Shown here in pieces: positions 50,845 to 59,077 of a stretch of 64,000 bases of DNA (position 1 is its first letter; the number at the start of each line of letters is the position of its first letter). Where the stretch lies: the NCBI RefSeq assembly GCF_030518195.1, contig NZ_JAULSC010000018.1, positions 1-64,000 on the forward strand, given 5' to 3'. Under the pieces are notes generated by a model that ran no database searches, was not told the origin of the DNA, and saw nothing but the letters and a program-made list of their open reading frames with translations. This DNA comes from Nocardioides cremeus. GTDB lineage: Bacteria; Actinomycetota; Actinomycetes; Propionibacteriales; Nocardioidaceae. The position numbers were made by a program, and so were the translations under genes.

Positions 50845-51550
50845 CGGCGTGCTCCTGCTCGATCCGCACGGTCATGGTGGTGTTGCCGATCTTGACCTCG
50901 GTGCCGTCGCCGGCGATCGAGCTGGTCAGCTTCTGCCCGTCGACCAGCATGCCGTTGGTCGAGCCGAGGTCGCGCACGTCGACGCGCGGGTGCTCCCCGG
51001 TGGCGTCGACGCGGAACTCGATGTGGCGCCGGCTGACGCCCGGGTCGTTGATGCGCACGTCGGCGTCGGTGCCCCGCCCGACCACGACGCTGCCGCCGAG
51101 CAGGGGGTGGCGGGTGCCGTTGACCTCCAGCAGGGCCTTGGCGCGCCCGACCTGGGTGTGGGTGCTGTTGCCGGTGACCCGCGCCTGGGCCTGGCTGCGG
51201 ATCCGGAACCGGCCGGTGGTCAGGTCGTCGGCGCCCTCGAACTCGATGGTGATGGGCCCCGGGAACGAGTAGGCGTTGGCCTGCGCGTGCTCCTCGAGCT
51301 GGCGCACCAGCTCGTCGGCCATCGCGGTGTCGTACGGCGCCAGCCGCTCGAGGTCGGTGCCGGAGAGCTCGACGTGGAAGTCGTTGGGCACCAGGCGTCG
51401 CTGGCGGGAGAGGATCTGCGCGTTGTTGTCGCACTCGCGCTGCAGCGCGGCCGCGATCTCCACGGGCTGCACCGCCGAGCGGAACGCCCGGGCGAACGCT
51501 CCGGAGATCATCTGCTCGAGCCGCTGCTCGAACCGCTGCAAGGCGCTCAC
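50837..51550 (-). CDS. fhaA: FHA domain protein FhaA
   Basis: A 237-residue protein: an N-terminal DUF3662 domain (about 1-115; LQRFEQRLEQMISGAFARAF, FHVELSGTDLERLAPY) and a C-terminal FHA domain (about 150-237; VVVGRGTDADVRI, VSRRHIEF, GSTNGMLV). The long disordered linker of M. tuberculosis FhaA is missing. In mycobacteria FhaA binds the phosphorylated MviN pseudokinase. GTG 51550 has AAGGAGG; the open frame to 51766 overlaps tRNA-Leu. First gene of the operon. Confidence 0.94.
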   Translation of the reverse strand: MSALQRFEQRLEQMISGAFARAFRSAVQPVEIAAALQRECDNNAQILSRQRRLVPNDFHVELSGTDLERLAPYDTAMADELVRQLEEHAQANAYSFPGPITIEFEGADDLTTGRFRIRSQAQARVTGNSTHTQVGRAKALLEVNGTRHPLLGGSVVVGRGTDADVRINDPGVSRRHIEFRVDATGEHPRVDVRDLGSTNGMLVDGQKLTSSIAGDGTEVKIGNTTMTVRIEQEHADV

Positions 51551-51692
51551 TCGGCCTCCTTCCGTCCTCGGCGACGCGGGGAGCCGGCTCCTCGTGCAGG
51601 CCGACCGGCCCGGCGGGGGTGCCGGGTCGCACCCGATCGTAACGGGGTCGGGCGGTGGGAGTGGGCACCCCCAGCCCCCGGGGGCGGCCCGG

Positions 51693-51723
51693 TTTGGGGA
51701 ACGGAGAGCCGCTGGGCTAACCT
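51693..51723 (+). promoter_or_regulatory. Candidate promoter of tRNA-Leu
   Basis: TTTGGG/TTGGGG (from 51693) and TAACCT (51718-51723) with an 18-19 base spacer place a start about 7 bases before the tRNA. The leftward fhaA promoter must lie in the same 186-base gap, which also contains a G/C palindrome GCCCCCGGGGGC (51674-51685). Confidence 0.4.
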
Positions 51724-51736
51724 CATCACGCTTCAA

Positions 51737-51823
51737 GCGCGAGTGGCGGAATAGGCAGACGCGCACGGTTCAGGTCCGTGTGTCCGAAAGGACGTGGGGG
51801 TTCAACTCCCCCCTCGCGCACCA
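51737..51823 (+). tRNA. tRNA-Leu (CAG)
   Basis: An 87-base class II tRNA: acceptor GCGCGAG/CTCGCGC, D-arm GGCGGAATAGGCAGAC, anticodon loop TTCAGGT (CAG), variable arm TGTCCGAAAGGACGT, T-arm GGGGGTTCAACTCCCCC and encoded CCA. Confidence 0.97.
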
Positions 51824-51826
51824 CCC

Positions 51827-51862
51827 AGGAACCCGGCCCAGAGAGATCTGGGCCGGGTTCCT
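51827..51862 (+). terminator. Strong terminator after tRNA-Leu
   Basis: A perfect 16-bp stem (51827-51842 with 51847-51862; AGGAACCCGGCCCAGA and its complement) and a GAGA loop, followed by GTGTTTGG. It begins 4 bases after the tRNA. Confidence 0.85.
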
Positions 51863-52018
51863 GTGTTTGGTAGAAATGTCGTGCGGGCTCAGACGCCCGG
51901 CACGATCCGCATGTCGCGCACCGCGCCGCCGTCCAGCGCGGCCAGGCCCGGTCGTCGTCCTGACGATCCACACCACGACACGCGGTGCCGGGGTGCGGAT
52001 CGTCAGGACGAGGAGGCC
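51863..52018. other. tRNA-Leu to DUF1116 spacer with a 15-bp inverted repeat
   Basis: TCGTCCTGACGATCC (51955-51969) is the exact inverse of 51997-52011, with a 27-base loop; it ends 8 bases from the stop of the leftward DUF1116 gene and may be its terminator. Downstream of it, the minus strand at 51889-51945 reads as an orphan coding-like tail (LAALDGGAVRDMRIVPGV then stop) with only G/C in third positions, perhaps the remnant of a gene. Confidence 0.55.
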
Positions 52019-53446
52019 TCAGCGCGCGGCACGCTCCCGGGCGCGGTCCGCGAGCGCGGCCAGCGCCTTGGGGAAGATCTCCGCGGGCGGCGTGACCAGG
52101 CCGGCGCCGACCTGGCCGACGCCGGCCTTGTTGCCGGCCATGCCGGTGTTGATCTGCGGCAGGACCTGGGTGCGGCAGACCAGGCTCACGTCGATGCCGG
52201 TCGGGGCTCCCGCGAACTCCAGGACCGGGATGCTCCAGCGCGGGTTCTCCGCGAGCGTGATCTCCCGCATCCGGCGGGTGGTCGCCAGGGCGTCGGGCAC
52301 GGTGCCGCCCACGAGCCGCACGATCGCCGGCGCGGTGGCCATCGAGAAGCCGCCGATGCCGGCGGTCTCGGTGATCGCGGAGTCGCCGATGTCGGGGTTG
52401 GCGTCCTCGGGGCCGTAGCCGCCGAGGAACAGGCCGTCGGCCACCTGGGCCGGGCCGGTGAACCACTGGTCGCCGGTGCCGGCGACCTGGATGCCGAACT
52501 CGGTGCCGTTGCGCGCCATCGCCACCACCATCGTGGAGCCCTCGATCCCGCGGGCGGCGTCGAGCGCGAGCTTGCACGCCGGCATCGCCAGGTTGAGGAA
52601 GAAGTGGTCGTTGCCGCCGATGAAGCGCAGCGTGTCGGCGACGTCCTTGGCGTCGGCCGACGACTCCGCGAGCGCCGGGGCGAGGTCGCGCAGGAGCATC
52701 AGGGTGCCCGCGCGGTTGCGGTTGTGGGCCTCATCGCCCATCTGCAGCATCTGGGTCAGGATGCCGGTGACGTCGACCGGGCCGGTGGCCTTGACGGCCT
52801 GCGCCAGCAGGGGGCCGAGCACCGCCGACATCCAGCGCAGCCGCTCGAGCACCTCGGGGCCGTAGGCGCCGTAGCGCAGCACCTTGCCGAGGCCCTCGTT
52901 GAGCGAGCAGTAGGTGCGGCGACCGCTGGCGGGGTCCTCCAGCACGAACATCCACATCGAGGGCGAGACCACGCCGGCCATCGGCCCGACGGCACTGCGG
53001 TGGTGGCACGGCTCCAGGGAGACCGCGTCGCCCCGCTCGAAGAGCGCGACCGCGTCCTCCGGGTCGTCGACCAGGCCCTCGAGCGCGGCCGCGGCCATCA
53101 GCCCGCCGCGCAGCGGGCCGGTGGCGGCCTCCCACGCGATGGGCGGCCCGGCATGCAGGAACTGGCCGGCCTCGAGGCCGAGCACCTCCGAGGCGGGGGC
53201 CACGTCGACGAGCACGGCCTGCACGTCGAGCATCGCCTGGACGGCGCGGGCGTTGGCGTCGCGGCGCAGCGGGTCGGCGGAGACGACCGCGAGGTCGTCG
53301 GCGGTGCCCTCCATCGGGGGGCGCCAGTCGACCCGGGAGACCGGCACGGCCTGCAGGTCGACGGCGTCGGCGAAGAGGTCGACGCCGGTGGCGGCCACGC
53401 CCTCGGGAGCGGCGGTGGGGCGGGCGGGCGTCGTACGGGCGGTCAT
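52019..53446 (-). CDS. DUF1116 protein (AllG/YlbE-like carbamoyltransferase component)
   Basis: A 475-residue protein of the DUF1116 family. Long conserved blocks are visible, for instance PSMWMFVLEDPASGRRTYCSL, in parts PSMWMFVLEDP and NEGLGKVLRYGAYGPEVLERL, then QMGDEAHNRNRAGT, FIGGNDHFFLNLAM and RNGTEFGIQVAGTGDQWF. E. coli YlbE (AllG), with FdrA (AllF) and YlbF (AllH), has been assigned to oxamate transcarbamylase, which phosphorolyses oxalurate to oxamate and carbamoyl phosphate. Here the three genes form one leftward operon with 4-base overlaps. The true substrate is unknown; see findings. ATG 53446. Confidence 0.85.
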   Translation of the reverse strand: MTARTTPARPTAAPEGVAATGVDLFADAVDLQAVPVSRVDWRPPMEGTADDLAVVSADPLRRDANARAVQAMLDVQAVLVDVAPASEVLGLEAGQFLHAGPPIAWEAATGPLRGGLMAAAALEGLVDDPEDAVALFERGDAVSLEPCHHRSAVGPMAGVVSPSMWMFVLEDPASGRRTYCSLNEGLGKVLRYGAYGPEVLERLRWMSAVLGPLLAQAVKATGPVDVTGILTQMLQMGDEAHNRNRAGTLMLLRDLAPALAESSADAKDVADTLRFIGGNDHFFLNLAMPACKLALDAARGIEGSTMVVAMARNGTEFGIQVAGTGDQWFTGPAQVADGLFLGGYGPEDANPDIGDSAITETAGIGGFSMATAPAIVRLVGGTVPDALATTRRMREITLAENPRWSIPVLEFAGAPTGIDVSLVCRTQVLPQINTGMAGNKAGVGQVGAGLVTPPAEIFPKALAALADRARERAAR

Positions 53447-54945
53447 CGGGTGCCTCCGGTCAGGGCGATGGCCCGGCGCGTGGCCCGGGCGTTGGACAGG
53501 TGGACCTCGGCGCCGGCCTCGGCCAGGGTGCGGGCCTGGCGGGACAGCTGCTGCGGGTCGGACTCGGTGCCGACGCACGCGACCACCACCGGGAGGTCCC
53601 GGCCGTCGGCGCGAGCGGTCTCGATGGCGGCGGTGATGGCGGGGGCCAGCGCGCCGGCCGGGTCGGGCTCGGCGCCGTGGCCGAGCACCACGTCCATCAG
53701 GATGCAGGCCGTCGCGGGGTCGGCCGCGGCGCGGGCCAGGTGGTCCAGGCGCAGCGTCGGGTCGATCATCGGGTGCGCGCGCCCGGCGGTCAGCGTGTCG
53801 TCGCCGAAGTCGATCATCGTGTGCGCGTCGGCGGTGAGCGAGGAGTCGAGCGCCAGCTCGGGGGAGAGCGGGATGTTGCTGCGGATGCCGCCGAGCTCGG
53901 CCGCGGCGATCAGCATCGACTCGTCGCACAGGGTGCCGCCGACGAAAAGGCCGCGCAGGTGGGTGCCGCTGGTGGTGTCCGCGGTGCTGCCCCACGAGGG
54001 CCAGTCCGGCGCGGTGGTGCCGAGGGCGCCGAGGACGGCCTCGGCCGCCTCGGTGAGGTCGGGCTGGCCGGCGCCGAGCAGGGCCAGGTGGACCGGGGTG
54101 GACAGGGTCGCGGCGAGCTCGCGCAGCTCGGCGGCCACCTCCTCGGCCGGGGGCTTGGAGACCACCACGACCATCTCGATGGTCGGGTCCGCGTCGAGGC
54201 GGCGCAGCGCCTCACGGGTGGAGCGGCCCGCGACCTGGCTGCCCAGGTCGCGGCCGCCGACGCCGAGGGCGGCGCCCACGCCGACGCCGGCCGCGTCCAG
54301 CAGGCACATCAGCTGCTGGCAGCCGGTGCCCGACGCCGCGACGATCCCGACGGGACCGGGCCGGGTGGTGTTGGCGAAGCCGAGGCCCAGGCCGCCGACC
54401 ATCGCCGTGCCGCAGTCGGGGCCCATCACCAGCAGCCCGCGCTCGGTAGCGACGTCCTTGAGCGCGATCTCCTGCTCGACGGGCATGTTGTCGCTGAAGA
54501 TCATCACGTCGCGCCCGGCGTCGAGGGCGTCCATGGCCTCGACCATCGCGTGCTGGCCGGGCACCGAGACCAGCGCCAGGTCGGCTCCCGACTCGGCGAG
54601 CGCGCGACCGGTGGTGCGGGTCGGGGCCTCCTCGACGCTGCCGCCACCACGACGGCTCGAGGCGGCCAGCGCCGCGTCGACCGCGGCCAGCGCGCTCTGC
54701 ACGTCGCCGTCCTCGTCGAGCATCAGGGCCACGACCATGTCGTTGGGCGTCGTGACCGGCAGGTCGAAGCCCATCGACTCGAGCACCTCGAGGTTGAGCG
54801 GGGTCGCCATCGCCACCTGGGCGCTGCTCACGCCGGCGGTCGCGGCCACGTCCTTGCTGACCTGGAGCAGGGCGACGGAGTCGGCGTACGCACCGGAGCG
54901 CACCTCCACGTGCTGGCGGTGGGCGGCGAGCGGGGGACTGGTCAT
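53443..54945 (-). CDS. fdrA: FdrA family protein (acyl-CoA synthetase-like, AllF-type)
   Basis: A 500-residue protein with the succinyl-CoA-synthetase-like layout of FdrA. The N-terminal domain carries GAYADSVALLQVSKDVA; the CoA-binding-like part has VMIFSDNMPVEQEIALK, LLVMGPDCGTAMVGGLGLGF and GIVAASGTGCQQLM; the C-terminal half resembles a ligase domain (ILMDVVLGHGAEPDPAGAL, VVACVGTESDP). In E. coli it belongs to the oxamate transcarbamylase complex. It lies between DUF2877 and DUF1116 genes, overlapping both by 4 bases, so stoichiometric expression is likely. ATG 54945. Confidence 0.92.
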   Translation of the reverse strand: MTSPPLAAHRQHVEVRSGAYADSVALLQVSKDVAATAGVSSAQVAMATPLNLEVLESMGFDLPVTTPNDMVVALMLDEDGDVQSALAAVDAALAASSRRGGGSVEEAPTRTTGRALAESGADLALVSVPGQHAMVEAMDALDAGRDVMIFSDNMPVEQEIALKDVATERGLLVMGPDCGTAMVGGLGLGFANTTRPGPVGIVAASGTGCQQLMCLLDAAGVGVGAALGVGGRDLGSQVAGRSTREALRRLDADPTIEMVVVVSKPPAEEVAAELRELAATLSTPVHLALLGAGQPDLTEAAEAVLGALGTTAPDWPSWGSTADTTSGTHLRGLFVGGTLCDESMLIAAAELGGIRSNIPLSPELALDSSLTADAHTMIDFGDDTLTAGRAHPMIDPTLRLDHLARAAADPATACILMDVVLGHGAEPDPAGALAPAITAAIETARADGRDLPVVVACVGTESDPQQLSRQARTLAEAGAEVHLSNARATRRAIALTGGTR

Positions 54946-55802
54946 GGTGTGAGGCTCCTTGACGCGAGGTGGTGGAGGGCGATCGAGGCGCCGAGCAGGA
55001 GCCCGGCGCCGGAGGTGTGGCCGACCCGCAGCAGCGCGTCGACGTCGACAGCGACGCGGGCGTCGAGATCGGGGGCGGGGTCGGCGAGGCCCATGACCAG
55101 CCGACGGAACTGGGGCAGCACCTCGCCGCGCGTCGCGCAGCCCAGCAGCGTGGCCGACAGTGCGGTGGTCGCAGCGGGCGCGAGGCGGCGTACGGCGTCG
55201 GCGAGATCGGTCCCCACGGCGCCCCCGACGGGGGCGCGGGTCGCGACCGCCGTGGCCAACCAACCGCAGAGCACGTCGTCGCCGACGGGGGTCAAACCGC
55301 TGCCGCGGCCGAGCAGCCCGGGCGCGCAGCCGGCGGAGCCCTCGGCGAGCGCGGCGAGGGCCTCTGCGGGCAGCTCTGCGCGCACCCCCGCCGACCGGTC
55401 GCCGACGACCTCAGCCAGCACCCGGGCAGCCGGCACGACGGCCGCGGCCGGGACCCGGGGCACGGTGGCGTCGACGGTGCGGGTCACGACCGCCTCGGTG
55501 CCACCGAGCAGCACCCTCCCGTCACCGAGCACCGCCCGGGTCGCGCCGGCGACGTCGGCCGGCAGCCGGGGCAGGGTGGTCTGCAGGCCGCAGGGCACGG
55601 CGGTCGCCGCCGTCGACAGCACGCCGAGGACGGCGAGGTCCGGTGCCGCCGAGGAGGGCGAGGTGGAGGGCGTCGAGCCGCGCAGGTCGAGGTAGACCGC
55701 GTCGGCGCCGCTGTGCAGCACCGGCACCGTCCGGGCGGGCCCGGCCAGCAGCTCGCCCACCAGGGCGGGAGCCGCAGCCACGACGCGACGGTGGGTCCTC
55801 AT
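54942..55802 (-). CDS. DUF2877 protein (AllH/YlbF-like component)
   Basis: A 286-residue protein of the DUF2877 family. Its recognisable block is LLGRGSGLTPVGDDVLCGWLA (quoted as GRGSGLTPVGDDVL), followed in the C-terminal part by LGHTSGAG-like RVGHTSGAGLLLGASIAL. It is the third partner of the FdrA/DUF1116 module and the first gene of the leftward operon. ATG 55802 has GGAAGGA at the right distance; further upstream the frame runs through the divergent promoter. Function by family and context. Confidence 0.85.
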   Translation of the reverse strand: MRTHRRVVAAAPALVGELLAGPARTVPVLHSGADAVYLDLRGSTPSTSPSSAAPDLAVLGVLSTAATAVPCGLQTTLPRLPADVAGATRAVLGDGRVLLGGTEAVVTRTVDATVPRVPAAAVVPAARVLAEVVGDRSAGVRAELPAEALAALAEGSAGCAPGLLGRGSGLTPVGDDVLCGWLATAVATRAPVGGAVGTDLADAVRRLAPAATTALSATLLGCATRGEVLPQFRRLVMGLADPAPDLDARVAVDVDALLRVGHTSGAGLLLGASIALHHLASRSLTP

Positions 55803-55848
55803 GCGTCCTTCCGGGTCCGGTGACCCCTGCACTTCCGGGGGCGCCCTC

Positions 55849-55896
55849 GACGCTAGTGCGCTGGCGTAGGGTCTGCCGATGGTAGGTATTGCCAAG
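55849..55896 (-). promoter_or_regulatory. Shared promoter element upstream of the DUF2877-fdrA-DUF1116 operon
   Basis: Read leftward, CTTGGCAA (55896-55889) is followed after exactly 30 bases by CACTAGCGTC (55858-55849), whose TAGCGT fits a -10 box, 47 bases before the ATG of DUF2877. The same two sequences with the same spacing occur before the permease gene at 57616-57663. CTTGGCAA would lie near -50, where an activator binds; PucR, encoded next to it, is the obvious candidate. CCAAGACTTGG overlaps it as an inverted repeat. Confidence 0.65.
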
Positions 55897-55920
55897 TCTT
55901 GGTCGCTGGGGGTGCAACCG

Positions 55921-57576
55921 TTGATAAGTCCGACGTACGGCGTGGCGCTGCGCGACCTGCTCCGCCTGGAGGGGATGAAGGGCGTCACCGTGCTCGCGGG
56001 CCACGGCGGCCTGGACCGGATGGTCCTCGGGGTCAACGTGATGGAGGTCCCCGACATCGCCGACTGGGTCAAGCCGCACGACCTGCTGGTCACCACCGGC
56101 TTCCCCCTGGCCTCGGGCGGGGACCAGCGCGGCGGCGCGGTCCCGTTCGCCCGGCTGGTGCGCGACCTGCACACCCGGGGCCTCGCCGGCCTCGGGGTCA
56201 AGCTCGGGCGCTACGTCGACACCCTCGACCCCGAGGCCCTGGCCCTGGCCGACGAGCTCGACTTCCCGGTGCTGGGGCTGCCGATGGCTCTGGCCTTCGA
56301 CGAGCTGCTGCGCCAGGCCTACGGCCGGCTCAACGAGCTCACCGCGGGGGTCCTGGAGCGCATCGACGCCCTGCACCGGGCCCTGACCCTGCTGGTGCTC
56401 GAGGGCGGCGACCTCGACCAGATCGCGGCCGAGGTGGCCCGGGTGCTCGACCTGGGCGTGCTGGTGACCTCGACGGACGGCCGCGAGCGCGCCGCCGCGC
56501 TGCCCGACCCGTTGCGCCGCCGGCTCGAGGAGGCCGACCTGCTCGAGCCGGGCGGCCGGTTCCGCGTGGAGCGGGCCAGCACCCGCCCGGCGCCCGTCGG
56601 CGACGGCGAGGTCCGCCTGCAGCCGATCGTGGCCGGCGGCACCGACCTGGCCCGGCTGGTGTGCTTCAGCCCGCACCGGCCCCTCTCCCACGACGACGTG
56701 GTGGCCATGGAGCGTGCCGCGACCGTGGCCGCGCTCCTGGTGACCCGGCAGGAGGCGGTCGCCGCGGTCGAGAACAAGTACCGAGGCGACTTCCTGCGCG
56801 ACGTGTTCCTGGGCCGGGCCGGCGACAGCACCTACGTCACCGAGCACGCCGCCAGCCTGGGCTGGGACCTCGACGGGCACATGCACGTCGTCTCCGCCGA
56901 GCTCGACCCGATGGCGCCCGACGAGCCGCCGGTCTCGGGCCGGGTGCGCCGCAGCTGGCAGGAGCGCTTCGCGACCGCGTGGCGCCAGGTCTGCGAGGGC
57001 CGCCGGCCGGTCGTGCCGACCGTGGACTTCACCGCCGAGGTGGTGGCCCTGGTGCCCGTGGGCGAGCCGGGGCCCGACGGGGCCAGCCCGGTGGACCGGC
57101 TGGTCGCCGCGGTGCAGGGCGACAGGGGCGGTGGCCGGCGTCCGTTCTCGGTCGGGGTCAGCCGCCTGGTCACCTCGCCCGAGCAGCTGCCCGAGGCCTA
57201 CCTCCAGGCGCGACGGGCGACCGAGGTGGGCCGCCGGGTCAAGGGCGGCGGCAGCACCACCCGCTTCGACGACCTGGGGGTGCACCGGCTGATCGCGCTG
57301 GTCCCCGATCCGGCGGAGGCCCGCGCGTTCGCGGTCGACGTGCTCGGCGAGCTCGCTGCGGACACCGAGGAGGCGGCCGACCTGCGCACCACGCTGCAGA
57401 TCCTGCTCGACCACAACCTCAACGTGGCCGAGGCCGCGCGCCGGCAGTTCTTCCACTACAACACGATGCGCTACCGGGTCAGCAAGCTCGAGCGGATCCT
57501 GGGTCCGTTCACCACCGACCCGCACCTGCGCCTCGACATCGCGGTGGCGTTGCAGGTCCTCCAGCTGCGCACCTGA
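55921..57576 (+). CDS. pucR: PucR family transcriptional regulator
   Basis: A 551-residue regulator. The N-terminal PucR domain (about 1-125) begins YGVALRDLLRLEGMKGVTVL and has DWVKPHDLLVTTGF; a GGDEF-like/CdaR central part follows, and the C-terminal PucR helix-turn-helix is LQILLDHNLNVAEAARRQFF, HYNTMRYRVSKLERILG. TTG 55921 (read MISPTYGVALRDLL) was chosen: it has GGGGGTG 6 bases upstream, and the 14 codons before it have poor G/C third positions and hold the CTTGGCAA element. The alternatives are ATG 55879 (565 residues) and GTG 55912. It probably senses a purine/pyrimidine intermediate and activates both flanking operons. Confidence 0.85.
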   Translation: MISPTYGVALRDLLRLEGMKGVTVLAGHGGLDRMVLGVNVMEVPDIADWVKPHDLLVTTGFPLASGGDQRGGAVPFARLVRDLHTRGLAGLGVKLGRYVDTLDPEALALADELDFPVLGLPMALAFDELLRQAYGRLNELTAGVLERIDALHRALTLLVLEGGDLDQIAAEVARVLDLGVLVTSTDGRERAAALPDPLRRRLEEADLLEPGGRFRVERASTRPAPVGDGEVRLQPIVAGGTDLARLVCFSPHRPLSHDDVVAMERAATVAALLVTRQEAVAAVENKYRGDFLRDVFLGRAGDSTYVTEHAASLGWDLDGHMHVVSAELDPMAPDEPPVSGRVRRSWQERFATAWRQVCEGRRPVVPTVDFTAEVVALVPVGEPGPDGASPVDRLVAAVQGDRGGGRRPFSVGVSRLVTSPEQLPEAYLQARRATEVGRRVKGGGSTTRFDDLGVHRLIALVPDPAEARAFAVDVLGELAADTEEAADLRTTLQILLDHNLNVAEAARRQFFHYNTMRYRVSKLERILGPFTTDPHLRLDIAVALQVLQLRT

Positions 57577-57586
57577 GGAACCGCAC

Positions 57587-57606
57587 ACAAGGAGTGCCAT
57601 CCTTGT
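57587..57606 (+). terminator. Short hairpin after pucR
   Basis: ACAAGGA (57587-57593) and TCCTTGT (57600-57606) form a 7-bp stem with a 6-base loop, 10 bases after the pucR stop. It could end the pucR transcript or be an operator for the next promoter. Confidence 0.35.
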
Positions 57607-57615
57607 CTACACCCG

Positions 57616-57663
57616 CTTGGCAAGAGTCGCCCGTGCTCGAGTGTGAGCCGCGACACTAGCGTC
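57616..57663 (+). promoter_or_regulatory. Shared promoter element upstream of the permease-dehydrogenase operon
   Basis: CTTGGCAA (57616-57623), 30 bases, then CACTAGCGTC (57654-57663) with TAGCGT as the -10 box, 37 bases before the permease ATG. It duplicates the element of the leftward operon at 55849-55896. No good -35 is present in either, as expected for an activator-dependent promoter. Confidence 0.65.
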
Positions 57664-57700
57664 TCCTGAACGGTCTCGGACGAGCGCAAGGAGCCTGAAG

Positions 57701-59077
57701 ATGAGCATGTTCAAGTGGGAGGTCGTCCACGGCGGCAAGACGCCGCCTCCCGGCGAGGCGGTCGGACCGCTCCAGCGGTTGAGCTGGCCGCGCACCGTCG
57801 GGCTCGGTGCCCAGCACGTGGTGGCGATGTTCGGGGCGACCTTCGTCTTCCCGATCGTGATGGGCCTGGACCCCAACCTCGCGATCCTCTTCTCGGGCAT
57901 CTGCACGATCCTGTTCCTGCTGATCGTCAACAACCGGGTGCCCAGCTACCTCGGCACCAGCGCGGCCTTCGTCGCCGCGGTCGCCGCGATCCGCGCCCAG
58001 GGCGGCGACTCCGCCGACGTGACCGGCGCGATCATGGTGGCCGGCCTGGTGCTGGCCCTGATCGGCGTCGTGGTCCACGTCGCGGGTGCCGGGTGGCTCA
58101 AGCGCATCCTCCCGCCCGCCGTCACCGGCGCCGTGGTCATGCTGATCGGCTTCAACCTGGCCCCCGTGGTGGCCGGCATCTACTGGCCTCAGGACCAGTG
58201 GATCGCGCTGCTCACCGCGACGGTGATGGTCGCCGCGGCCGTGCTGCTCCCGGGCTTCTGGTCGCGGATCGCCGTCTTCCTGGCCCTGGTCTTCGGTTAC
58301 ACGATCTCGTGGCTGGCCGACAACGTCATCGGCCCCATCACCTCGGTGACCCCGGTCAGCGGCGGTGAGGCCGTCGAGCACGACCGGGTCGACTGGAGCG
58401 CGGTCGGCGGCGCCGACTGGTTCGGGCTGCCCGGCGGTGTCCTGGCCGACGGCGTCTCGGCCGTGCACGCCCCCAGCTTCTCCTTGACGTTCATCCTGCT
58501 CGTGCTGCCCGGCGTCATCGCCCTGGTGGCCGAGAACACCGGCCACGTGCGGGCCGTGGCCGAGATGACCGGTGACGACCTCGACCCCTACATGGGTCGC
58601 GCCCTGTTCGGCGACGGCTTCGCCACCGCCCTCGCGAGCGCCTTCGGCGGCTCGCCGACCACGACGTACGCCGAGAACATCGGCGTGATGTCCGCGACCC
58701 GGATCTACTCCACGGCCGCCTACTACGTCGCGGCCCTGGTCGCGATCACCCTCGGGCTGAGCCCCAAGTTCGGTGCGATCGTCAACGCGATCCCCGGCGG
58801 CGTCCTCGGCGGCATCACCGTGGTCCTCTACGGCATGATCGGCCTCATCGGTGCCAAGATCTGGGTCGAGAACGGCGTCGACTTCGGCAACCCGGTCAAC
58901 CTCGTCGGCCTCTCGGCCGGCCTGATCGCCGGCATCGGCGGGGTCACCATGCAGATCACCGACGACTTCGAGCTCGGTGGCATCGCGCTGGGCACGATCC
59001 TGGTGCTCGCGTACTTCCACATGGTCAAGGGCCGCAGGGAAGAGCTCGGCGCGGGAGAGGTGACCAAGGTCCTGTGA
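57701..59077 (+). CDS. NCS2 family uracil/xanthine permease
   Basis: A 458-residue nucleobase transporter of about 14 membrane segments. Diagnostic motifs are QHVVAMFGATFVFP near the start (TM1), LGTSAAFVAAVAA (TM3), VALVAENTGHVRAV in TM8 with its Glu, and the signature GGSPTTTYAENIGVMSATRI (20 residues) in TM10. The PTTTYAENIG motif is closer to uracil (UraA/RutG) than to xanthine/urate carriers (which usually have N-S-F/S...NVG). It should import the substrate by proton symport. ATG 57701 follows AAGGAG. The next gene overlaps by 4 bases. Confidence 0.92.
   Translation: MSMFKWEVVHGGKTPPPGEAVGPLQRLSWPRTVGLGAQHVVAMFGATFVFPIVMGLDPNLAILFSGICTILFLLIVNNRVPSYLGTSAAFVAAVAAIRAQGGDSADVTGAIMVAGLVLALIGVVVHVAGAGWLKRILPPAVTGAVVMLIGFNLAPVVAGIYWPQDQWIALLTATVMVAAAVLLPGFWSRIAVFLALVFGYTISWLADNVIGPITSVTPVSGGEAVEHDRVDWSAVGGADWFGLPGGVLADGVSAVHAPSFSLTFILLVLPGVIALVAENTGHVRAVAEMTGDDLDPYMGRALFGDGFATALASAFGGSPTTTYAENIGVMSATRIYSTAAYYVAALVAITLGLSPKFGAIVNAIPGGVLGGITVVLYGMIGLIGAKIWVENGVDFGNPVNLVGLSAGLIAGIGGVTMQITDDFELGGIALGTILVLAYFHMVKGRREELGAGEVTKVL

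Noticed and set aside
52019..55802. A plain allantoin-degradation (E. coli all-type) operon
   Set aside because: Only the FdrA/DUF1116/DUF2877 module is shared; no allantoinase, allantoate amidohydrolase, ureidoglycolate dehydrogenase or carbamate kinase is visible in the window.
55879..55920. ATG start for pucR 14 codons upstream
   Set aside because: G/C frequency at third positions is far below the rest of the gene, the stretch holds the shared CTTGGCAA element, and the conserved PucR N-terminus begins at 55921. Not excluded fully.
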